Shown: piece by piece, positions 33,566 to 45,104 of the stretch
Layout of the letters: each line of letters opens with the position of its first letter
Numbering within the stretch: the first letter of the stretch is position 1
Source: Ditylenchus dipsaci
Taxonomy: Eukaryota; Nematoda; Chromadorea; Rhabditida; Anguinidae
Direction: 5' to 3'
Length of the DNA stretch: 64,000 bases
Assembly: GCA_004194705.1 (NCBI GenBank)
Contig: SADC01001207.1
Coordinates: 1-64,000, forward strand
Notes under the pieces: model-generated
Told to the model about the DNA's origin: nothing
Database searches by the model: none
Seen by the model: only the letters and a program-made list of their open reading frames with translations
Position numbers and translations under genes: made by a program

Positions 33566-33988
33566 CAGTCGAACCTTGATAAACGGGAACCCCCAAAGTT
33601 CGTTCGCCCGCTGGGCCCAACACTTTTTTAGCTCGATTTTCAAAGAATTTTTTGAATTCTGTTTTGACAGTCCGGTCCCAAATATCGCAAGTATTCCAAT
33701 TTACCGATCGCTTTTCAGAATTCAAAAACTTTTTCTCTAAAAAAGCAAAACCTCGATAAACGGGCACCCTATTTTTAAAATGGGTGCCTGTTTATCGAGG
33801 TTTTGCTTTTTTAGAGAAAAAGGTTTTTGGATTCTAAAAAACGATCGGTAATATCGGAATTCTTGCGATACTTGAAACCGGACTGTCAAAACAGAACTTA
33901 AAAAATTCTTTGAAAATCAAGCTAAAAAAAGTGTCGGGCCAAGCGGGCGAACGAACTTTGGGGGTGCCCCTTTATCAAGGTTCGACTG
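33566..33988. mobile_element. pogo/Tigger-type MITE 2 (full palindrome)
   Basis: TA-flanked (33564-65, 33989-90) and symmetric over its entire length, with the turn near 33775. Ends CAGTCGAACCTTGATAAACG. The inner arm sequence (GTTCGTTCGCCCGCTGGGC, TTCTGTTTTGACAGTC) recurs at 38.85 and 54.45 kb. Confidence 0.85.
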
Positions 33989-34022
33989 TATTTTGAAATC
34001 ATTGCCGTTTTGTTTGACTTAA

Positions 34023-34254
34023 AGGGGCGTGCCCACGCTAATAAGAGAGGGTGCACGGGAATTCGAAATTTTTTCCTAATCATTGAACTTCTGTGCGGAT
34101 TTTTCGACTTAGTTTCTATCAAAACAAGGCCTGAAATTAAATTTTAGGCAGGGTTTTGTTAGAAACCAAGTTGAAAAGCCCGTACAGAAGTTCAATGATT
34201 GGGAAAAAATTTTGAATTCCCGGCACCACCTCTCATTAGCGTGGGCATGCCTCT
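34023..34254. mobile_element. TTAA-type MITE, copy 2
   Basis: Arms GGGGCGTGCCCACGCTAAT and the mirror ATTAGCGTGGGCATGCC, with the inner TTCAATGATT and TTTCTAACAAAACCCTGCC blocks shared with 11872-12127. Left flank TTAA; right flank TTAG, so slightly eroded. Confidence 0.65.
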
Positions 34255-34269
34255 TTAGACTGAACACAA

Positions 34270-34680
34270 ATTTGAGTTTTGAAACCCTGTGCTGTGGGGT
34301 CTATCACCACGGTCCCCCAAAATTTGAATTTACTTCCCAAAAAAAAGGCAGAACGCCAAGAATTCTTCTTAGCGAGCTATCAAATTTGAATTTTTTCGCG
34401 GCTTTTTTGTTTTTTTCAAAAAGTCTTGACAGTGCAGTTGATATTTTATGATTTTTTCGCCTTTTTTGTCTTCTCCATATAATTTTTTTTTAGCAAAATA
34501 TGACTTTTTGAAACAGAATTACATCATCTCAACCTTCTATCACACAAAGCACACCATGCAAGAATGCGGTACAGCGTGAAATTTCACTATAAAATGGCTA
34601 AAATACAAAAATTATAGAAAAGGTCAGACTCGATAGCAAAAGCTACAATTTATCATCAAATCAAGCCAATAAACATCTAC
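34270..34680. other. Intergenic, no gene seen
   Basis: AT-rich sequence between the MITE and a possible coiled-coil gene remnant. No motif recognised. Confidence 0.4.
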
Positions 34681-35229
34681 ATTGAAAAATCTTACAGCAG
34701 CAACGAGAATGAATAATGGCTTCTTGATACTGACAGAGAAACACCTTCTCTTCGTGCTTCAGCCTGTTTCTTGGGTGATCAGCACTTGGACAGAAGAATC
34801 ACTGCCAAAGCTTCTTATTAAGGAACGGCGCACAATTGAAAGCTTCCAAAAGATGATTGCATGCGTTAGCAGACGCTGAAAGCAAAGCAGTAAAAGCTTC
34901 ACAGGCTCCGAACGAACTCAGGAAAACAATACCTGAGAAATCAGAAACCTCACACAAACTCGACCTGAGCATATCCATTCTTTTCAGCTGCAGCATGGAT
35001 GACATCCTTGGCACACTTCATGGAGACGATCTTCCCTGCTTTAACACTCATTTGCTTAGGCGAGACACTTCAGCAGACTGCAGACCCAGTGAATACCTGA
35101 AAGACGATTAGGTCAAATAATGCTGTGGTAGCAAGGAGACACTAGAAGCCGTGTAGGCAGCACCTGATTCCGAAATATCTATAACACAAACTAACCTGTT
35201 CGAGCCGTCTATTTTGGATTTTAGCCTCC

Positions 35230-35420
35230 AGCTGTTGCTCATCAGCTTGCTTCTTTAAAACTAAAAATCTTCAAAATAATAGACAAAACAAGGTAAAAGG
35301 GCTTACGAAGACGGATTGTTGTGGCAGCCTTAGCTCGGCTTGCAGCCTGTGCTTTCGCTTGCTTTTCCTTCTGCGCTACATGGCTTAGTGCTTCTCTTGC
35401 TGAAACCTGCTACTTTTTGA
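35230..35420 (-). pseudogene. Charged coiled-coil exon pair, gene remnant
   Basis: On the minus strand, SAREALSHVAQKEKQAKAQA continues to SRAKAATTIRL and, after an intron of about 40 bp, to LKKQADEQQLEAKIQNRRLE. The heptad-like charge pattern and plausible GT-AG borders suggest real former exons of a coiled-coil protein. Upstream reading meets stops (about 35435), and downstream pieces (IVSMKCAKDVIHAAAEKNG, about 35000) are short. Not assignable to a family. Confidence 0.3.
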
Positions 35421-35449
35421 CCGGTTGACTCATTCATTCTCGATCCCTG

Positions 35450-35947
35450 TCCTGCTCCTTGCCTCTTCTATTGCTTGGATTGCGAGTCCTCATCATACCT
35501 AAAAATTATACCAATCATTCCGTCAAAAAATCTAAAAAAAGTCGTCGTTTTTGAGACGTCTCATACACCAAAAGATAGCTCATGCATTCAGCTACAAGAA
35601 TAATTGAGCCGATTTTTGTAAAGATGTTATTTTAGAAACTAGAGATCACTTGAAGCAAACAACTGGCATTTTTCGAGTAAAAATAGGAGTTTTGCGTTTT
35701 CCATCTAACTTTTGCATAAAGCACCCTAAATTTGCATTTTTTGCATACCTTTTTGGTATGAAAATTTAGCTGACTTACTCCTCTATAGGGTCTCCAGTTG
35801 CTTTTGATGAAAATTCGATAAAAAAAAAGTGCAAGGATCTCAATGAAGTCAACTGAAACAAGAAAGGTACGAAATTGAACATTTCTGACAGTTTTTTCTT
35901 TGGCGCCAATTTCTCCTAATGTACTAAGATTCAAATTTTGGGGGACC
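35450..35947. other. Intergenic, no gene seen
   Basis: Only short overlapping ORFs without motifs, up to the TSD of the nested MULE. Confidence 0.4.
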
Positions 35948-36255
35948 GTGTCTTCTGGCCAGTGTTTCCAAAATGATGATGAGAAAACGATGAAAATGAG
36001 AATTTTCAGTGAGAAAATCAGAAATTCTCATTGAGAAAATTCTCATTTTCATTAAATGAAAATGAGAAGTTCTCATTTTCATTTGATGAAAATGAGAATT
36101 TCTCATTTTTCACTGAAAATTCTCATTTTCATCGTTTACTTATTTTCTCTATATTCTCCGTTAGAAAAATATTCAGAAATTCTCAGCTACATTAATTTCA
36201 CTGATTTTTTTTTCGCTTATCCCAATCTTTATTGACAATATTTAAGAAACATCGG

Positions 36256-37890
36256 TATGTCATTTCTGAGTGATGGTAATGAATCGGCTGCAAAATTGTC
36301 CGGTGAAGGAAGTCCAATTGTCGCTCAGGCAAGAAAAAGAAAACCAATCGATCCGATATGGGGTAAATTCAAGGAAGTTTCTCAAAACCAGATAACGTTT
36401 TTGAAGTGCAGGTTGTGTGAACAGGTATAACTTGAAGTTTGACATGACGTTTTATGTTTGCAGTAATTGAGAAATACAAGAGATCCAGCGCGACCACTAC
36501 AACGTTGAAGTATCATTTTGAAGCAATGCACTGCAGAGAGGAAACCAAGCATGCTCTGAAAACCAGTCTAGCAGTGAAAATGTGATGACAAGGTACACTT
36601 TTATACTTTTATAGCCTATTTTACGTCTTGAAGAGCTTCTAGGTTAGAAAAGATTGAAGTCGCATTCACAAACGTTTTGGCTATTCCATACATCTCAATT
36701 AATTCGTTTTTGCATCCTGCTGTTCGCCATTTCGTCGACTTATTGAGCAAGAATTTCAAGGTAGAACTGTTTTTTTCTCATTTTCATTAATGATTGTCTC
36801 ATTGAAGTTACCGAGAAGCCATTCGACTTTGAAGCACCGAGTGGAAAAGAACGCAACAGCAGTAAAAAATAATTTGAAGCAAGTGCTAGGCGAGCTGAAG
36901 ACTAGGCCGTCTGTAACTGTTGATGTCTGGACGGATGAATCGCTGAGAAATTCGTATCTGGGTATTTTCTTTTCTTCTTTTGTCATTTGAAGGACTATGC
37001 TTATTGTGGTCATGTTGGCCTGGTGGTCCCCCGCCAATTCAAATTTTTTTTCTTAAGCACTGTTCTTCTATTCAGATTTTCCAACCTCGTCACTAACAAA
37101 AAAGCCTAGAATTAAATTTAAGGTTAAGTTTTGCTGGAAATTCGTACGTAAATTCAACGATCAGGAAAAAAAATTAAAATGGCGGGGGACAACCAGATTA
37201 CCGTAAAAATGGTCCTTCGAATTTCATTATTACAGGCATTACGCTTCATTACATACGTCGTGAGAAATTGTGTCGAGCTTTTTGGGCCTTCGAAAGCTAC
37301 GCGGATCTCATGTTTCATCATATATCAAAATGAATTGGAAGTTATGCTCTCAGAATACGTTATGAATCTGAACAGTATCTTCAAGGTCGTTACTGATAAT
37401 GGATCAAATATGGTGGCAGCCTTTTCTGATGTGATCAAATGCCTTTTTTCACTTATTTATTTACTTCAGAAGCAGGAACTAGGACAATACGCTAGATAAT
37501 TGTATCGCGAAGTTGAAAAAGGATTCTCAAAGCAGCCGAAGAAGCACCGAAGGCAGAGGTGTCCGATCGAAGTCTTTGATCCTTAATGTGCTTCATAATG
37601 TGCAGAGCGTGTGTATCGGTGACTCGAATATTGATGCGATAAACTATTGGTGTGGTTACCTCTCCTCGGTTTGATATTTACCTCTTGGCGGACATAAAAA
37701 TAAGTGAGACTTTTAGGATTGCCATCAACTAGCTGTCCTTGCTCTCGAAATACTAAGTGTTCTCGCCACAAGTGCTCCAGTGGAAAGAATTTTTTCGCAG
37801 GCAGGATTAGCCACCAGAAGTCTACGAAATCGTACTGAATTTTCGTTATTAAATTCACAACTGTTGGTTTATTGCAATAGTGATGTTTGA
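36256..37890 (+). pseudogene. hAT transposase of element 1 (BED finger to dimerisation domain)
   Basis: Starts MSFLSDGNESAAKL at 36256. BED finger: PIWGKFKEVSQNQITFLKC, CRLC, then TLKYHFEAMH in the next exon. The transposase core follows: VTVDVWTDESLRNSYLG (first Asp, about 36920-36960) and, after a MITE-bearing intron, VVTDNGSNMVAAF (second Asp, about 37385-37425). The frame changes between HHIS and NELEV near 37330. The C-terminal dimerisation part is LALEILSVLATSAPVERIFS, then NRTEFSLLNSQLLVYC (about 37735-37875), with stop TGA 37888-37890. Parts between 37500 and 37730 are deleted or unreadable. Related in sequence to the hAT at 63.65 kb. Confidence 0.85.
37019..37197. mobile_element. Third copy of the GGCGGGGGACA-type MITE
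   Basis: GTCCCCCGCCAATTC at 37027 mirrors GGCGGGGGACAACC at 37179-37192, with the same AACAAAAAAGCCTAGAATT interior as 11.9 and 34.1 kb. It sits inside an intron of hAT element 1. Confidence 0.65.
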
Positions 37891-38812
37891 AATTATTTGT
37901 TTTGCCGAATAAAGGATAGATGGATTACAAAGAGTGAGTGAAATCATCTTAAGCAGTGCAGTGCTGAAAATTTTAGAAATTTTAGTGGTCGTTGCGTTAC
38001 GACAACTCCCTTGGCAGCATCGAACTCAGCCATGGAAATTTCAGCACCGTCAACGATCTCTAAATGTTTTGGCGCCAGCTGGCACCGACTGTTCCAGTGC
38101 TAGTCCATAACGTTCCCTATTATATTGAAGCACTGACATTTGTTCATCAATGCACTTTTGACATGAGAAGGATGTGGCGAAACACAAAATATAAAATAGA
38201 GTAATAATCGAAATAACACATTTGTAGGGTTACAAAAATGAAAATAAACAACTGGATGTTGACGATTTATTACTGAACCTCCACATTAAACAAATGAACA
38301 AGAAATAACTGAGAAGTTTTCAGTATCTTACGAGGTAAGAATCTCTTGAAAAAAAATGAGAAAATGAAAATTTCAGTGAAAATGAGAATTTCTCATTTTC
38401 ATTCGATGAAAATGAGAATTTCTCATTTTCATTTTGTAGGAGAAAATGAAAATGAGAATTTCTCATTTTCATTTTATATGAGAAAGTGAAAATAAGAAGT
38501 TTTCATTTTCATCAAATGAAAATGAAAAATTCTCATTTTCACTTTCTCATAGAAAATGAAAATGAGAAAATTTTCATTTTTCATTTTGGAAACACTGCTT
38601 CTGGCTGACTTTTGCTTCAGCATTTCAAAATTCAGCTTGTTGACAATTCAGCATTTTGACAATTCAGCATTTTGACAATTGAGCCTTTTCAAATTCAAAT
38701 GTTTGATGTTTCAACGAGATTTAAATCCTTATTTTTGTTATTCACGTGAATCACGGTTTAGCCTTGCGATAATTCTCCTGATTATAAATAATCACCTCTT
38801 CATATATAAATA

Positions 38813-39041
38813 CAGTTGACTCTCGATTTAAGGCCAGAAGTTCGTTCTCGCCTATGGTCTGACACTTTTTTAGCCTAGTTTTTCCATTTCTGCTTTGAAA
38901 GTTTGGTTCCAAATATTGCAAGGATTCCAAATCTGCCGATCATTTTCAGACATCCAATCTTTTTCCCTTTAAAAAAGTAAAAGGTCGATTCAAAAGCAAG
39001 GTTTTTTTGAAAAAGCCTGTCTTTAAATCAATAGTCTACTG
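38813..39041. mobile_element. pogo/Tigger-type MITE 3
   Basis: TA-flanked; ends CAGTTGACTCTCGATTTAAG and (inverted) CAGTAGACTATTGATTTAAA. The interior matches the half-arm of the 33.57 kb MITE. Confidence 0.75.
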
Positions 39042-39213
39042 TATAGAATTTTACACTGAACACAAATTTTGACATTTATTCAAGCAAAATCAAACAGATA
39101 ATAACGATCACACAAAATACGGATTAACAACAATATATTTCATTGTTCTATTGTTTTATCCCACCTGTTGGCAATTGTCGCGGAGTTTCATTATGTGTGA
39201 AAAGGCTCAATTG

Positions 39214-40373
39214 TAGGGTTGTCGGTTCGGGTACCCGTTTTCGGGTAATTGGAACCGAAACCCGGTTTTTTCCGGGTTTCGGGTATCGGTTCGGTCCGGG
39301 TACCCGAAAATTTCGGGTTTCGGGTATCGGTTCGGGTATCCGAAAGTCGGAGACACGATTTCAAACAGTGGGATCAAAGATTTACAACAATTTGTTTGCT
39401 TGTGTCAACCTGGGCCCGTATTAATAATCGATTTACCCTTACATCAAGTGTGAGTGTGATTTTAGTGTGATTGGGAGGTTCACTGTGATTTTCTGGTGTG
39501 AGTGTGAGGTGTGACTGTGATTTTTGAAAACACTGATCTCACTTCACAATCGGCGAGAAAAATTGCAGTGTACCTATTTTGTAGTTTTTTTTAATGAAAA
39601 GTCAAATCTTTAAATTACTTTGAAGAAATCGTGTTCTGTTATAATTTAACAACAAGATATACTAGCTTCAAGCAAAGGTGTAATTTTTTTTTGAAAACTT
39701 ACTTTTTGGCTTTTAAGTATGAAGTACGAGCAAAGTACGAGTGAAAACACAAAGGACGAGAAAAAGACGAGGACGAAGACGAGTACGAGTCAATTTTAGC
39801 CTCGTACTGCGAGGACGAAGACGAGTTCGAGCGAAAAGAAAGAGAAGTACTACGAGTACGAGCGATTTGAAAAAATTGGTACAAGGACGAGTACGAAGTA
39901 CGGTCCCGAAAATTTTTGATACGAAGTACAAGGACGAGGACGAGAAATTCGAAAATTCCTAACACTGGAAAGCATAATCTCAGGGCTACATTATGGTGTT
40001 AAAACTTTTTGAAAAAGGTGAACATTTTCAATCTAATTACGCAAAAGAAAGATTTGCGCCAAAAAAAGTATTGTCCTTCCAGATATCGTTTGTAAGAATG
40101 TTGAAAAGTGAGGTAACCGACTTCATAGTTGACCGCGTGTATGCAGGAAGCCTTTTTCTGAAAATTCGATTTTTCGGATATCGGTTCGAGTACCCGAAAA
40201 TTTCGGTTTCGGTTCGGGTACCCGAAAGTTTCGGGTTTCGGGTATCGGTTCGGTTCGGGTACCCGAAAGTTTCGGGTTTCGGGTATCGGTTCGGTTCGGG
40301 TACCCGAAAATTTCGGTTCCGGTTCGGTTCCTCGGTTCGGGTACCCGGAAATTCCGGGTACCCGACAACCCTA
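39214..40373. mobile_element. hAT-type element with TTCGGGTACCCGAA arrays
   Basis: 1,160 bp, perfect 8-bp TSD CTCAATTG (39206-39213, 40374-40381). Ends TAGGGTTGTCGGTTCGGG and the inverse. Terminal arrays of TCGGGTTTCGGGTATCGGT units (39224-39352, 40165-40365). It contains a nested GTACGAG relic (39715-39968) and a CACTCACACT-type hAT end at 39440-39535. No transposase. Confidence 0.88.
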
Positions 40374-40474
40374 CTCAATTGTCAAAATTCTGAATTGTCA
40401 AAATGCTGAATTGTCAACATGCTGAATTGTCAGCAAGCTGAATTTTGAAATGCTGAAGCAAAAGTCAGCCATCA

Positions 40475-40765
40475 CTTCAGTATAGAGCAGGGCTTCATTT
40501 CTATCACAAACATCAGCTACCGCCACTTGATAAAGTTTATAGCCTTAAAAGTTAATAAAATTTACAAGCAGACAATGAAACCCAAAAACTGCCTTCATAA
40601 ATTAGAGAATATTGACTCTTGCGCTTACCACAGACGAATCGAACAACTGCGTCATTGACCACTTTTGTCGGAATGCGCTCACTGGATGCTCGAATAGTCG
40701 CTGATACTTCTTCTTCACTAGAATCACCAAATACATTGATATCACTGTCAGAATCGCTTTCCATG
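40475..40765 (-). pseudogene. Truncated FLYWCH-finger gene of the outer MULE
   Basis: From ATG at about 40765: MESDSDSDINVFGDSSEEEV, an acidic start like the 27.35 kb gene, then VRFVCGKRKSQYSLIYE and, after an intron, GYKLYQVAVADV. The intron splits the same Gly codon as in the 27.6 kb gene, but the donor here reads GC, not GT. The gene is cut off at about 40475 by the array ending at 40470, before the Cys/His half of the finger. Confidence 0.6.
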
Positions 40766-41110
40766 TCGAAATTAACTAAACAATAACACATACACAATGC
40801 TCACGAGCTCAAAAAAGGCAAAAAAGTAGCATATGAGACCATGCAATTTGGCTCAATTGTGAAGACATTGAGACAATAACTTTAGTAATCATTTGACTGT
40901 TTTACTACCGTATTTCCTCTAAAATAGCCCTCCTTCCAAAATAGCCCCTGCTCTAAAATAGCCCCCCTTTGGAAGGACATTAAAAAAAACAGCCCCCTGC
41001 TCTAAAATAGCCCTCCCCCCTTGCTATGTTTCGCTTGAAATGTTTTTCTTTTAGACAAAACGTGTCGAAATGTTTTGGGACATTTTTAACCATTTGAGTC
41101 GCTTCTTTTC

Positions 41111-41705
41111 GAGGAAAACTTATTTTTGTTGCCAAAAGACTGATTTTTGTTGCCGAAAAACTGATTCTTGTCACCAAAAGTTCTTCTCAACACGAAATCA
41201 GCAATTTTTGAAGTTTTTAGTCATTTTTGTGTGAAATTCAGAAGTGGTGAAAAACCAGATGGCTCAGGACCCACTCCGGATTGGCCATAATCCAAAAATA
41301 ATTGGTTTTTTGTGGAGTTGACTGAAGGGGGGAGGTAAACTTTTTGGAAAATTCGATTGGGTCTGGTCTCGGATCAGATCTCCAGTCAAATGTGCTGATA
41401 CGCTCAGAATTACACCCTCAGCCATTTTCAAACACCTTAAACCATCCCAAGCACTGATTTAGGGTAGTTAGTTACTGGTTTGGAGCAGTTTAGCATGGTT
41501 TAATGTGGTTGAGGATGGCTGAAGGTGGAATTCTGAGCGATTCAGCACATTTGACTGGAGATCTGATCCGCTCAATCGAATTTTTGCAAAAAGTTTACCC
41601 TTCCGTCAGCCAACCCCAAAAACCAATTTTTTTTGGATTATGGTGACAAGAATCAGTTTTCGGCAACAAAAATCAGTTTTTCGGCAACAAAAACAAGTTT
41701 ACCCC
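41111..41705. mobile_element. MULE-like MITE with CTGATTTTTGTTGCCGAAAA arrays
   Basis: 595 bp with 9-bp flanks CTTCTTTTC (41102-41110) and CTTCTTCTC (41706-41714), one mismatch. Each end has three units of CTGATTTTTGTTGCCGAAAA. The inner arms (AAAATTCGATTGGGTCTGG...) are related to the centre of the 48.54 kb element, although the terminal arrays differ completely. Confidence 0.75.
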
Positions 41706-41753
41706 CTTCTTCTCTCTCTTTGGTGTATTTTATCAAAAGACAGTTGTATACTA

Positions 41754-41919
41754 TACAGTCAAACCCCGGTTTAGTGAACCCCGGTTTCAAAAAATTTGCA
41801 CTATATCGAGGTTTGCACTAAATCGGGTTCTACTTTCGAGACTTTCAAAGACTTTTGACCAAGTCCATCGAACTCAAGGTCGCACTAAATCGAGGGCGCA
41901 TTAAATCAGGGTTTGACTG
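41754..41919. mobile_element. pogo/Tigger-type MITE 4
   Basis: TA-flanked; ends CAGTCAAACCCCGGTTTAGT and the inverse; subterminal GCACTAAATCG repeats. Non-coding. Confidence 0.8.
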
Positions 41920-42439
41920 TATTGTTTTTATTGGTTTGCGTGTTGGTTTCAAAAAAAGATTATTGTTGATTATTGTTGAGGTGAATAATATCAACGAGGT
42001 TGAATAAAAAAGCACCCTGCTCTAAAATAGCCCCCCGCTCTAAAATAGCCCCCCTTTGGACTGACATTGAAAAAAACAGCCCGGGGGGCTATTTTAGAGG
42101 AAATACGGTATGTTTTTAATTTCAACTATCAAAAAACTAGATAATTACTTGCTGAATCGTCTTAAGACGAATAGCGGACATTTGAATTTGAAAAGGCTCA
42201 ATTGTCAAAATGCTGAATTGTCAAAATGCTGAATTGTCAACATGCTGAATTGTCAACAAGCTGAATTTTGAAATGCTGAAGCAAAAGTCAGCCGTGTCTT
42301 CTTTCAGTATCTGGTCCCGCATGGAAATCGTTTCAATTCAAATTAAATCACATTTATAGGTTGCTGGTTCGAACGCCTCAGGGTGTAAACTTTATTGTTT
42401 TTACATTACCTCTATGTAGTATTTGGGTCGGGTGGATGG

Positions 42440-42645
42440 GTGGTTGGATGGATCACACTTTTTATGAATTATGAAAAATGGGGTCATAGAGGGCTAAAAT
42501 TTTTTGTTGCAGATGTTTTTAGATCCGCCTCGATGTCAGCTTTCGTTTTAAAAAAGAGCGGCGAGAAATTCGCATTTTTAAGAGGGGCGTTGATAAAAGT
42601 ATGCAGGCCATTTTTCGAGTTTTCCATTAATAGTTATGTTTTTTC
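42440..42645. repeat. Dispersed repeat, copy A ('GGGTCATAGAGGGCT')
   Basis: GGGGTCATAGAGGGCTAAAA, then TTTTTTGTTGCAGAT and GATGTCAGCTTTCGTTTTAA. The same series of phrases occurs at 46670-46830 and 59435-59530. hAT element 2 inserted at its right edge. Confidence 0.75.
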
Positions 42646-42868
42646 CATGGATGCCAAAAACGGCAAAACGACAAAAAAACGGCAAAATTTTTGAAAAAAG
42701 AATTAATTTGAAGAACGGCAAAAAACGGCAAAATTATACTACAAAAAATTTTGCCGTTTTTTTTTGCCGTTTTTCATGTTCGTCATCAATCGCCTATATT
42801 TTTGCTGGCAATTCCTAATATTTTGGTGTAGCATATATTGAGTTAGTTATTTAGATATATATATCAGT

Positions 42869-45104
42869 ATGGAGAACTCTAGGGAAGCTCAAGAAATTGG
42901 CTGTGTCAATAGTCCTCCAGGTCCAAAAGCAAGGCGAGAAAAAGTTTGTGGTTAATATTTCTAATTACTCACTGATATTTTACTCAGGTTGTCTATGATC
43001 CGACACGGCACACAACAAGGTAATGGTCAAGCAAGCTATATGGGTATCGCTTCGATAACCTGTTGGACGAAGGAGTCGGAACCTCGTTGGTCATATGCAA
43101 TCACGAATATTGTCGGTCTACGCTGCAAAAAAATGCAACGACTGGTCTCAAGTATGTGTGCTTGTTTTGTTTAACTGTAATTCTACTACTATGTTAAGGT
43201 ATCATCTTCAACTCCATGATGGTAATGCGGTGCTGCAAGATGATTTAAACAAATCTCTGCTAAAGTTTGCTTTCATCTCCAATCAGTCGGTCAGCGTAGT
43301 TCAAAAAGTTTCTTGATAATTTCCACAAATTCGTGTAAGTCAATGACTTTTGCATTTGACTGTTGCATCTGAAAACTGTTTACAGCATCAAGGATCCTCA
43401 AAGAGAAGCCAAAGATTTACTGCCATGTCGAACAACAATCAGCAAGCGGGTGGAAGGCGCAATAAAAAGCGTTAAGGAGGAAGTTTCACAGAAGATAGTT
43501 GAGTTAAAAGCAAATGGAGGTAGACTTACCATGGACTTTGCCAAAAATCAAATCGATTATATAGCAGTAACAGCGCATTAAATCAATTCATCTTGGTATT
43601 TTTAAAAATCTTTTTGCACAACTACAGTCATATGATTGCGTTTCAGGAAAAAGATTGACTTTGTGCTTGCTTTCGCGCCGCTGCCGTCAGGACTGAAAAA
43701 GACTTCCGAGAATGTGAAAGCGTTGGTTGCATCGGAAATGAATGAGCTTGGTATCAGCGAAGTTGACAGGAGCAAAATGTTCATAACAACAGATGAAGGA
43801 TCAAACGTCAGCCACCTTGGAGGAAGCAAACACCAACCGTGCATGTGCCATTTGGGATCAACAATGGCTAAGCGAACTACTCGTCTCTACAAAAATTCCG
43901 TTCTTACAATGGACATCAAGAAGTCCTACCTAGAAGTTTAAACAGGTTTGAAATGCGTTGAAAAGCTTATCGGGAAATTGAGGTTTTTTATCTGTGTATT
44001 GTAACCGACTCAATTTAAGCAAATTCAGAGAAATAGATCAGATAAAAAACGATGCTGGGATAGCGCTACGTTCTCCCGTGGAAACAAGGTGGTTATCGTA
44101 TTACGGAATGATCCAGTCACTGATGAAAAACAAGGAAACTCTAAAAGCTGCAATCATCAAGTTTGGTCAAGAATTCGCTTCTGCTACTACTCTATTGGAA
44201 TTGGCGGAATATAACTTTTTCAAAGAATACGTGTGCGTCTTAGAGCCAATAGCAAATATGGTCATGGAACTACAAGTGAGATTTTTAACAAGACTCTTCA
44301 CTAGTCGTTACCTCATAATTCATTGCAGCGGGAATCGCAACCGACTGCCAACCGAATTCTTGAGCATCTTGCACGTATATGGCTTCATCTTAAGAAGAAG
44401 ATGCAGGTATCAGGTGGAAATTCGCGCTACGGCGTCTCTCTCTCTCTCTTCTGCTGCCATGAATTGTTTCTCGAAGAAGGTGGGTGATTTCGACTCGACA
44501 AGTTGGCTCATGTCGTCAAGCGGGACTATCAACAAGAGAATGATTGTATGTGCCGCTTTTTTGGATCCGTTCGTTCACTCGCAGCTGAAAGCTATTTGCA
44601 GTGACATTCCTGCGCTCAATTATAACGAAGTAAGTTATTTTTCAGCGTATTTATGGTTGGAAGTATTAATTGTGTTTTAGATAAAACAGTGTGTGCTTGA
44701 AGAAGTGCGATTGCTGGTGCCGGAGGAAACAGTTGAATTTCCTTCGAAGAAAAGAAAAGCGTTCCTTGCGTGTCAGAGGCCAAGTCTGATTAAGGAGGAG
44801 ATTTCTAAATACGCTACGTTGGCCATGCGGGATGAGGATCCTTTGATTTTTTGGAAAACTAGTCAAAAGTCAAATTTATTCTTCTTCTAACACTCCCACA
44901 AAATTTCTGCACTTTCAGTACTTCATTCGTCTTGCGTTGCTTGCTAGGTTGATGTTGGCAGTTGCAGCTAGTAGCGCGCCAAGTGAAAGGGCATTCAAAA
45001 AACTGCGATGTGTGCTGGGTAACTTTACAAGAAACCATCTGGATCCAAAGAAGACAGCCGCGCTTATCCATCTTAGGACTAATTTGATAAATGAAATCAA
45101 GTGA
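42869..45104 (+). CDS. hAT-family transposase (element 2)
   Basis: About ten exons with short introns. BED finger: RFDNLLDEGVGTS, CNHEYC and GLKYHLQLH across the intron at about 43153-43199. LLPCRTTISKRVEGAI and LTMDFAKNQIDYIAVTAH hold the first catalytic Asp (about 43532). MFITTDEGSNV (about 43780-43812) holds the second, followed by CMCH. Then SPVETRWLSYYGM, ANMVMELQ, FLDPFVHSQLKAI, DEDPLIFW and the C-terminal dimerisation motif AASSAPSERAFKKLR, ending NLINEIK at 45102-45104. A TATATATAT lies 15 bp before the ATG. The N-terminal exon joins are uncertain (an in-frame TAA at about 43020 must be spliced or is a defect), and one shift near 43945 is possible. It is the best-preserved hAT transposase here and may have been active recently. 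Confidence 0.8.

Larger units (their letters stand above)
35960..38597. mobile_element. hAT element 1
   Basis: 2,638 bp, perfect 8-bp TSD CTTCTGGC (35952-35959, 38598-38605). Ends CAGTGTTTCCAAAATGA and TCATTTTGGAAACACTG. Behind each end is an array of GAAAATGAGAATTTCTCATTTTCAT units (35975-36130 and 38350-38585). It carries a broken hAT transposase and, at 37.02-37.20 kb, a MITE of the GGCGGGGGACA family. Confidence 0.93.
40908..42108. mobile_element. pogo-related element, CCGTATTTCCTCTAAAATAGCCC ends
   Basis: TA-flanked. Both ends read CCGTATTTCCTCTAAAATAG and continue as CTCTAAAATAGCCCCCC repeats. It holds two further insertions: 41111-41705 and the Tigger-type MITE 41754-41919. No transposase. 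Confidence 0.85.
35957..42293. mobile_element. MULE with TTGACAATTCAGCAT arrays, repeatedly interrupted
   Basis: Outer element flanked by a perfect 9-bp duplication GTGTCTTCT (35948-35956, 42294-42302). Its ends are GGCTGACTTTTGCTTCAGC and the exact inverse. The left array is split: the first three bases GGC precede the hAT at 35960, and the rest resumes at 38606-38705. The right array is 42183-42293. A further right-type array ends at 40470 and is itself interrupted by a hAT (39214-40373). The remaining unique DNA carries part of a FLYWCH gene (40.5-40.8 kb). Confidence 0.85.

Noticed and set aside
36756..37037. 93-residue minus-strand ORF
   Set aside because: Antisense to the hAT element 1 exon with the VDVWTDES catalytic block; a shadow.
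40037..40378. 113-residue ORF of YPEFPGTRTE-like repeats, minus strand
   Set aside because: Readthrough of the GGGTACCCGAA terminal array of the hAT-type element.
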